From NCBI GenBank assembly GCA_028709385.1, contig JAQVXD010000008.1, forward strand, positions 1 to 64,000: 64,000 nucleotides of DNA. The letters run 5' to 3'. The number at the start of each line of letters is the position of its first letter. Position 1 is the stretch's first letter. The notes under the pieces are model-generated. The model was given only the letters and a program-made list of their open reading frames with translations, searched no databases and had not been told where the DNA came from. The translations under genes and the position numbers were made by a program. This stretch comes from Fermentimonas sp. GTDB lineage: Bacteria; Bacteroidota; Bacteroidia; Bacteroidales; Dysgonomonadaceae. Of this stretch, positions 58,601-64,000 are shown in pieces.

Positions 58601-60451
58601 AGTATTAAGTTCTTTTGTTCGATAGTCAAGATAGGCTTTTGCTATCTGATTAATAGCTTCATTATGGAAAGCGGCTGCACCCATGGCAGGTTCCAATATC
58701 TTAAGATCTAGCAAATCCAGAGCCTGCATTTCTCCCTTATCCAGCTTCTCCAGAATAGGTTTTAATGTGTACTTTACTGTTGTCTGGGTAAGTACTTCAG
58801 GTGTATAGTATGAAGCAGAGCTTTCTCTGTCTCTACCGCTCAGTCTATATATAAAAGTACCTTCAGGAATTATTCTCAACTCTTCCGAATCGTCTGCTAA
58901 TACTTCATAATAGACTTCACCATGTTCAAAATCATCAAGACGATGGCGAGGCACTAAAAAAGAGCCCTCTGATCTTATCATCTCTTCAGAGGTTTTATTC
59001 CCGGTACGGTTTTTATGCACTTCTATATAATCAGTTTCTGCAAGTATTCCACGAAACGCAAGCAGACTTTCATAAACCGACCCAAGTTGGTTAATTCCAA
59101 GATTGGCATAAGATATTCTGCCACGGTTTTTATTGCGTTGCTTTTTAGAGAGTGAAAGTTCAATTATAACATCTTGCCACACTCTGTTCCTTATTTTTAC
59201 ATCACTTAAATAGTGAAGACTGTTTGGGCTGAATAACGGAGAGTCTAACTGACGTATTTTAAAACTTTTGCTGTCAGTGCTTTTTTCATCGTACCCCTCA
59301 TTGAGGAGTTCGAAAAGTTTATAAAGTGATTCATGAAAGAAAAATCCATTTAAAGATGATTCTGTTTGTAATGGAACCTGTTCCAGGTCTCTAAGCATTT
59401 CAAGAGAGTAACCTTTGTCATAAACTGCATCTCTGTTGGGTAATATATCAAGTTCTTCTCTTGATTCGGCGTAGAATAGGAAAAGAAGTCGATAAACCAT
59501 ATTCAAACAGTCATCTTTCAATTTAGATGCATCTATTTCGCTATATGACACGCCTTGCTTATTAAGGTAATATACTGCCTCATTGGCGATACTTTCAACT
59601 GCATGTATAACACCCTCTTTTAAGTCTTTAGTGACTTCATAAGCAGCTTTATGAGAATCCTCATCCAACTGTTCCATCAGTACTATGTCCGCCATAGGCG
59701 ACAGGAGGTCTTTTGATAGTAACAGATAAAAGAGAGATAAATAATCCTTATCTATAGATGCTTCATCAAATAGAACCTCTAAGTCTATTTGAAGGTATGA
59801 TCCTCTGAACCATTTTTCTGATTCAAGTAAAAAATATTGATTACCTGCACAAAGAAGTATATATTTTGGACGTCTGTGCTCTGCAAGCAAAAACAGTTTA
59901 CTTATTGCCTCGTTGATAATCATCGGAGAAATAGTCAACTCTTCAGGAACTTTAAACACATCTTCCCAATGTTTACGGTGATATTTCTGTTCGCCTTGAT
60001 AGCGAGGTTCTTCATTAGGATCTACATTGTAACTTTGTTCAAACAAACCATCCGGTTCTTCATCACCTGTTTTGATCAGGGCGTGCATCTCCATAATCAT
60101 CATGTGAACTTTATCTCCGCGATATAATATTTGTCTTACTGGCAATACTGAGTTGCCATTAATTGGATATAAGTTATCGTAATTAGTTTTATCTGCATCG
60201 TAACCAAGTGCTTTTAGTACCTTTGTGTGAAAATTATGAGATAAGTTTACTCTGTCTTTTACACGCAGATGATTTTCTACAAACTGCTGTTTTAATTTGA
60301 AATAGTCAGGTTTTAGCTGTGTTATTTGTTGCTGAAACTCTTTTAGAGCATCTCTGCTGTAGCCTGATTTTTCAATAACTTTTTTTGCAAAATCTTCATC
60401 AAAATAATTTGATGCAAAATACTCACCTATATTGTTTATAAATTTGATCAT
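55640..60451 (-). CDS. Large N6-adenine-type DNA methyltransferase (PglX/DrmMI/Eco57I-like)
   Basis: The 1603-residue protein carries a class I SAM-dependent methyltransferase core at about 550-1000. Motif I is EPAMGAAAFHNEAINQIA near 587 (usual form DPxxGSGxF), VDINPTAIELGKLSLWLN lies near 644 and the catalytic motif is VVGNPPW near 970. About 540 residues precede the core and 600 follow, probably for target recognition. The A-A-A replacement of the usual GSG is unusual but the main fold residues remain. No separate specificity subunit is present. It starts 7 bases after the SNF2 helicase gene, so the two are likely translationally coupled. Confidence 0.87.
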   Translation of the reverse strand: MIKFINNIGEYFASNYFDEDFAKKVIEKSGYSRDALKEFQQQITQLKPDYFKLKQQFVENHLRVKDRVNLSHNFHTKVLKALGYDADKTNYDNLYPINGNSVLPVRQILYRGDKVHMMIMEMHALIKTGDEEPDGLFEQSYNVDPNEEPRYQGEQKYHRKHWEDVFKVPEELTISPMIINEAISKLFLLAEHRRPKYILLCAGNQYFLLESEKWFRGSYLQIDLEVLFDEASIDKDYLSLFYLLLSKDLLSPMADIVLMEQLDEDSHKAAYEVTKDLKEGVIHAVESIANEAVYYLNKQGVSYSEIDASKLKDDCLNMVYRLLFLFYAESREELDILPNRDAVYDKGYSLEMLRDLEQVPLQTESSLNGFFFHESLYKLFELLNEGYDEKSTDSKSFKIRQLDSPLFSPNSLHYLSDVKIRNRVWQDVIIELSLSKKQRNKNRGRISYANLGINQLGSVYESLLAFRGILAETDYIEVHKNRTGNKTSEEMIRSEGSFLVPRHRLDDFEHGEVYYEVLADDSEELRIIPEGTFIYRLSGRDRESSASYYTPEVLTQTTVKYTLKPILEKLDKGEMQALDLLDLKILEPAMGAAAFHNEAINQIAKAYLDYRTKELNTHVDPNKYKDELQKIKAYIALNNVYGVDINPTAIELGKLSLWLNVIHKEMQTPFFGYRLGVGNAVIGSWLKVYNHRDFSFEPQGRGHKTKKWWEKAPKHLIFGDKGINRRNDEIYHFLLPDQNMASSASIRLLKDKYPVEAKRVTEWKKEFTKPLRGDEYKLLQKLSIAIDKLLLEHYEMQKNISLITEINTDFFGNPNQEQKLDFAGFSYDQKQQFAENRFKSNAPYYKLKLIMDYWCALWFWDVRDAAELPTRSEWYQDLTKIINIDLIEYEQDEANLVSENTSTIVRDYRKDKREREREITEKLKGNPSSLFVDKRADLVKQYSEQYKFFHYELEFIEVYREKNGFDVVVGNPPWVEITFDEGGVVSEFYPEVLVKKFTSPKIKKLTTELFKVNKELKYIYIEELINSEILKQFIGSYQNYSLLNGHRSNLYKCILENGLHWISEKGYMGLLHPEGIYDDPNGYALRKEVYPRLKYHFQFVNELVLFAEVDHHTKYSINVYTGNKKEINFYSISNLFHPSTIDGCFIHSGSGQLHGYKVMNENTEKMEWNLLPHLHRIVEINEDVLKILARTFEDSDDWEGAKLVTIHAQEIIEIIEKIGKFNSTIKNYQTKITDGWNEVNAVNDSIIERKTIYPNIEVYEMIYSGPHVFVGNPMYKTPREMCTLNSHYDIINFSKIDESYVARTNYVPLNVNAGYGSTIKGFELKDGNFDNWLDYYKVAFRKMIGSASERTLSGAIIPPKTAHINGLISIIFRDQRILIEFNALTDSLVYDFYLKTIGKSNLYDETLSKLPLGVDKKYHNSLFVRTLQLNCLNKYYAPLWEDNYSKNFNSERWSIEDKKLKPFETLTPNWSWDIPLRNYFERRQALVEIDVITAMALDISLDELILMYDIQFPVLQQNEDDTWYDAKGNIVFTCSKGLVGVGLDRPDWELAKDMKEGERYEYTITKSELYYGDKVTYYAPFTKQDRVEDYRKAWAFFEKKFKE

Positions 60452-60458
60452 GATACTG

Positions 60459-63404
60459 TTATTTGTTGTAGAAAACGGCTATTACTTTAAGGTATGGGTC
60501 GCCTTTCAAGCTGGTTAGATCTTGAAAATAACGACTTGAATTGTCAAGGATAGTTTGTATTTCAACCTCTTTATCTCTTTTCCTTTTTTTGATGTACCCA
60601 TATTCAGGTTTATCTGCAAATTCAATTTCTAGTTGACTTTCTTTGCTACGACGCCATTCATCCATTTTCTCTTTGTAGGAGACCATTTTCTCTTCCATCT
60701 CGTTCTGCACTTCCTGTTGTTTTTGGTCCATGTACAATATATGTCCATTATTAATTACATCAGGCAGCATCTTCTCAAGAAGCTTAATATCATCTTCTTT
60801 GATTTCCAGGGTATATTGATCTTCATTCAACTTATATTCAATAAGAAACTGACTAAAGGGAATCGGTCGTGAATACATAGAACCATCAAGATTCATAGAA
60901 ATCATAAAGAAGTCTGATACAATCGACTGTCCTAAGCTATTTGCAGATATTCCCTGTAAAAGATAGTGTGCTGTTCCTTTTGGAAGTCTGTTCAATTTTG
61001 AAACTAGTGCAACATCTTTGTCAACACTTGCTTCAAGTTGAGTCATTAAATAACTTATTATTGGGTGTAACTCATAAAGGACCTGAAATTGAGCCCATTC
61101 ACCTTTTCTTTTTCTCGCTTCACTGATTGAATTTTGAACAGTTTCTTTATCGAGAGAAAGCTGATAAACAGATCCTATCCTATTTGGTTTTGCCTCAGTA
61201 GGTATATCATACATTATTCTGTCAAGCTCTGGTGTGTTTTTCACCTCAAGCAAATCACCATCAAAGTATGCTGCATCATTCTCCAAATATCCATCACTTT
61301 TGAGTTGCATAATTAATGCTTCATAGTAGCTTTTGTCGTCAGGATACAGAGAAACACTCTTATCATAAATCTTATCAGTCTTTATTGGTGGTGTTGTATT
61401 ATTAAAAAGTGCATCCCAGGTTTCATCCTCTTTAAGGGACTGATCATTTTCTTCTAAGACAGTTTCATCCTGTGTTGAAATAGCTTCAATTACCAAATTT
61501 TCTTCGGCAGTTGCATCATAAAGCTTATATACCGACGCTGCATCGCCGAGAGCTTTATAAACTTCGTCTTCTTTCTCTTTGAGCTTATTTACTATGTGTA
61601 AATCAACTTTCAGGCCCTCCAACTCAGAAGTGGTTACCATATAATGGATATAAGGTGTTTTTGTCTGACCATATCTGTCTATACGTCCGTTACGTTGTTC
61701 TAATGTTATAAGCGACCAAGGAATGTCATAATTAAACATGTGATTGCAATAGTAGTGTAGATTAACACCTTGAGAGCCTGCGTCAGAAGTGAGCAGGATG
61801 CGAAAATCAGAATCTTCCTTGCCAAAATCTTCTATTATACTCTGTTGCTCCATATCTGACAAAGATCCATGGAAAGCAGCAATCACTTTTTCTTCTAAAT
61901 TAAAATCATGTTGAAGCTTTACTTTCAAAGAATTTAAGGTTTCAATACGCTCTGCAAAAACAACTATGCGGAAATCGTTTTTTCTCCCGTTCCATTTAAG
62001 TTTAATGAGTTCATTTTTAAATGCATTATATTTAGCATCTTGTTTTAGCGAGATAATAGATTCAAGTTTTTCCTTTAATACATTTAACACCTCGATATTC
62101 TCCTCTACCAAATCATTAAAACCTTTAGATTGCTGAATTTTATCTATTCTATTTTCAACTGATTTAAGAGCTGCCTCGGGTGATGACATGTATGATTTAA
62201 ACAAACTTATTGCAAACAACAGATCTTTTTTCTGTTTTTTCTTATTTTTTGTTGTCCCCGTTTTTCCAAAAATATCTGTTGAAACTTCATTGTTTTCAAG
62301 AGAAAAATCCTCACCTTCTAATGCTGAGAGTGCAGTGAATTTTATATTTTGTTGCATCTCCAGAAAATCCTCCTCTGCCGGATTAAGGGGTGCATGTATT
62401 GATATTACTTCACGTTCCTGGAAGTTTGATTTTACAGTGGCATCGTCAATGTCGTTCTTAAATCTTCTTACATAATAGGGAAGTATGTTTTCTTTTGTAT
62501 AACTGCTCTCATCTTTGATTGCCAAGGGTTCAATCATATTAATTAAATTGGCAAAGTTCTCCTTTTTGCCATTGTGCGGAGTTGCTGAAGTCAGAATCAA
62601 AGATTCGCATTTAGTACTAAGCAATTGAGCGAGCCCTCCCCGGAGAGAGTCTGAATTGGCAACTGTATGACACTCGTCTATTACGATGATATCCCAGCGT
62701 GACTTTTCGATAAAGTGCTGATACTTGGCATTGTTTTTAAGAGTATCTATAGAAACAATTGTTTTATCGTAGTAGTCAAAAGGATTTTTATTAACAGGGA
62801 GTTCACTTTTTATTTTAGATATACCCTCTGAGTCGAGACGAACCAAAGGAATTGCAAACCGATTCCATATTTCTTGCTGAAATTGTCCTAGAATTGATTT
62901 AAGTGCTAAAACCATTATTCTTTTGCCTTTTCCTCTTTTTATCATTTCTGCAAGGAAAATACCTACCTCAATTGTTTTTCCTAAACCAACACCATCTGCT
63001 ATCAGCATACGTGGTCTTGGTAAATCGAAAGCTTTTAGTGTGGGCTCATACTGATATTTAGCTTCATTAAATGCTGCCTTATGGGCAATGGTAATGTATT
63101 TGCTGTAAACAGGTGAGTTGCGAATCTGATTTTCTATGAATAGTTTTGTTTTACGATATCCAAAATCTGTATCTGCTACTAACTTAGTATTTACAGGATC
63201 TAAAACTCGTATTTCAGAATCAATATTGGTGTCAAAAATAAACTGCTTAGCCTTTACCAGTTCAGATATACCTTCAACTTTGAGTATCCAGCTTCCTTTA
63301 TTTTCCTCAATGTCATTGATTATAAAATCTTCTCCTCTATTTGTTATTCTCTGACCGGGAGTGAAATTCATAGTAGATATATTCTGTCTATTATCAGGAC
63401 TCAT
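60459..63404 (-). CDS. SNF2/RapA-type helicase (DrmD-like)
   Basis: The 981-residue superfamily 2 protein has IADGVGLGKTIEVGIFLAE with Walker A at 136-144, DECH box VIDECHTVAN at 242-250 and LTSATPHNG. The C-terminal lobe contains ILLTSDAGSQGVNLHYY and QRNGRIDRYGQT near 560-610. A long charged helical tail (about 890-960) contains coiled coil. The arrangement resembles RapA and DISARM DrmD translocases acting on double-stranded DNA. It is the first gene of the seven-gene operon. The first ATG is used here; a second ATG 11 codons later (MNFTPGQ) is equally plausible. Confidence 0.87.
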   Translation of the reverse strand: MSPDNRQNISTMNFTPGQRITNRGEDFIINDIEENKGSWILKVEGISELVKAKQFIFDTNIDSEIRVLDPVNTKLVADTDFGYRKTKLFIENQIRNSPVYSKYITIAHKAAFNEAKYQYEPTLKAFDLPRPRMLIADGVGLGKTIEVGIFLAEMIKRGKGKRIMVLALKSILGQFQQEIWNRFAIPLVRLDSEGISKIKSELPVNKNPFDYYDKTIVSIDTLKNNAKYQHFIEKSRWDIIVIDECHTVANSDSLRGGLAQLLSTKCESLILTSATPHNGKKENFANLINMIEPLAIKDESSYTKENILPYYVRRFKNDIDDATVKSNFQEREVISIHAPLNPAEEDFLEMQQNIKFTALSALEGEDFSLENNEVSTDIFGKTGTTKNKKKQKKDLLFAISLFKSYMSSPEAALKSVENRIDKIQQSKGFNDLVEENIEVLNVLKEKLESIISLKQDAKYNAFKNELIKLKWNGRKNDFRIVVFAERIETLNSLKVKLQHDFNLEEKVIAAFHGSLSDMEQQSIIEDFGKEDSDFRILLTSDAGSQGVNLHYYCNHMFNYDIPWSLITLEQRNGRIDRYGQTKTPYIHYMVTTSELEGLKVDLHIVNKLKEKEDEVYKALGDAASVYKLYDATAEENLVIEAISTQDETVLEENDQSLKEDETWDALFNNTTPPIKTDKIYDKSVSLYPDDKSYYEALIMQLKSDGYLENDAAYFDGDLLEVKNTPELDRIMYDIPTEAKPNRIGSVYQLSLDKETVQNSISEARKRKGEWAQFQVLYELHPIISYLMTQLEASVDKDVALVSKLNRLPKGTAHYLLQGISANSLGQSIVSDFFMISMNLDGSMYSRPIPFSQFLIEYKLNEDQYTLEIKEDDIKLLEKMLPDVINNGHILYMDQKQQEVQNEMEEKMVSYKEKMDEWRRSKESQLEIEFADKPEYGYIKKRKRDKEVEIQTILDNSSRYFQDLTSLKGDPYLKVIAVFYNK

Positions 63405-63429
63405 TTTTATTTAATTTTATTACTGTTCA

Positions 63430-63460
63430 CAAATTTAATAAGAAAAGAGATAATATCAAT
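63430..63460 (-). promoter_or_regulatory. Candidate promoter of the seven-gene defence operon
   Basis: On the minus strand ATTG (63460-63457), a 19-base spacer and TAAATTTG (63437-63430) approximate TTTG / TAnnTTTG, 26 bases before the SNF2 helicase start. It is the only candidate I see for the operon. No internal promoter can be excluded. Confidence 0.55.
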
Positions 63461-63570
63461 TGTTATTAAATGTTTTAAGCCTTTACTGGAGTTACTAACT
63501 TTGCTGGGACCACACGATAAATTATTTTATATCCAATTACATATAAATCAAAATAAACCACCCTTATTAT

Positions 63571-63702
63571 ATGCTTTTAAATATAATTCCTTATAAAGCA
63601 GGTGTGGCACTTACGGTTATCAGTCTTACAAAAGTCAATCAGGTGTTGATGATGTTTGGGCATAAGTTAGTCCCCGTTAATCATAAAGAAATTGAAGAAT
63701 GA
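63571..63702 (+). pseudogene. hipB: Truncated hipB-like antitoxin remnant
   Basis: A 43-codon frame ends with TKVNQVLMMFGHKL, the conserved C-terminal block of HipB-type antitoxins. It is preceded by KAGVALTVIS, which looks like the middle of the helix-turn-helix, with the intervening segment deleted. The stop overlaps the hipA-like start as ATGA, the usual hipBA arrangement. The start codon and first half of the HTH are lost. Confidence 0.6.
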
Positions 63703-63908
63703 GACAAGGAAAAGTGTATTATAACAATGATTTAGCCGGGATCATTACTGAAACGGATGATGGTGAATATCTTTTTTCTTACCCCGAAGATACCGAAGAA
63801 ATGGCACTGACAATCAACGGCAGAAAACGACGACAGATATACCCAGGAAGTTCAGAACTCCATAGAACCAATTGTAACAAGAAATTGGAGATACGACTTA
63901 CTTCGTGA
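63699..63908 (+). pseudogene. hipA: Decayed hipA-like toxin fragment
   Basis: The 69-residue frame starts RQGKVYYNNDLAGIITETDDGEYLFSY, cited as KVYYNNDLAGI and GEYLFSY, the N-terminal 'couple hipA' domain of HipA kinases. It then jumps to TEEMALTINGRKRR, which normally lies in the C-terminal kinase domain, and ends in unrelated residues. The kinase catalytic core is absent, so the toxin is dead. The final 92 bases of the window hold nothing I can identify. Confidence 0.65.
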
Positions 63909-64000
63909 TCCAGGTGAACGGTGCTTCAATTCTTTTTAATCAGGCGAACTGACAAAAAGCAGGATGGATCTTTATAGTAATCGCTGGAATTGCCTTCTAT

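Noticed and set aside
38280-63404. Calling the operon BREX
   Set aside because: The large methyltransferase resembles PglX, but no PglZ phosphatase, BrxC ATPase or Lon-like gene is present.
44689-63404. Calling the first four genes classical DISARM
   Set aside because: SNF2, methylase and DUF1998 components fit, but there is no phospholipase D-type DrmC, DrmA and DrmB are not separate, and a large Hsp90-like ATPase is added.
34643-64000. Integrated prophage or transposon
   Set aside because: No integrase, transposase, structural phage genes or terminal repeats were found in the visible part. The right end is cut by the window.

Overview
The window looks like a chromosomal segment of an anaerobic member of the Bacteroidales. 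I base this on gene content (tandem ExbD proteins, a Bacteroides-type V-ATPase operon with a DUF2764 subunit, an anaerobic sulfatase-maturase homologue, a sialidase lipoprotein), on the lack of strong Shine-Dalgarno sequences, and on repeated TAnnTTTG -7 promoter boxes. The genus cannot be fixed from sequence alone.

Layout. 1-2.5 kb: ExbB/ExbD proton-channel operon. 2.7-4.4 kb: radical-SAM maturase and a divergent DoxX protein. 4.6-4.7 kb: probable small SRP RNA (minus strand) with a clear promoter. 4.9-8.3 kb: pepT, gcvT and an LPG-synthase-like membrane protein. 8.3-10.6 kb: folD and ffh on the minus strand. 10.9-19.9 kb: a cation-efflux gene, then a complete V-type ATPase operon (E, DUF2764, A, B, D, I, K). 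The K subunit keeps the ligand pattern of Na+-translocating rotors. 20-23 kb: MATE transporter, an AAA/DUF4143 ATPase and a lipocalin. 23-30 kb: a secreted TPR / OmpA-like envelope cluster beside a TPR histidine kinase and LuxR-type regulator. 30-34.6 kb: a decayed VOC gene, cysteine synthase, sialidase and N-acetylmuramoyl-L-alanine amidase.

From about 34.6 kb to the end the DNA is accessory and visibly more AT-rich. It holds a Fic protein with an upstream array of GATTACA-type inverted repeats, a doubly deleted ADP-ribosylglycohydrolase pseudogene, an ASCH-domain protein and a nuclease-like/RAMA protein. These are followed by a 25-kb, seven-gene minus-strand operon with gaps of only 7-30 bases. 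In transcription order it encodes a SNF2-family helicase, a 1603-residue adenine-type DNA methyltransferase, a 1546-residue Hsp90-like ATPase with a DUF3883 nuclease-like tail, a 2092-residue DUF1998 helicase with a nuclease-like C-terminal region, a RelE-fold/UvrD helicase fusion, a DUF262-HNH (GmrSD-like) protein and a second DUF262 protein without HNH. A decayed hipBA toxin-antitoxin pair lies just upstream.

The operon has parts in common with DISARM, Druantia and helicase-methylase-ATPase defence loci, but I recognise no single named system containing all seven. My reading is a composite phage-defence or restriction island in which the methyltransferase marks self DNA, the helicase/ATPase proteins scan and process DNA, and the DUF262 proteins add a modification-dependent nuclease. 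The convergent RAMA protein may read methylation. Function is inferred from domains only.
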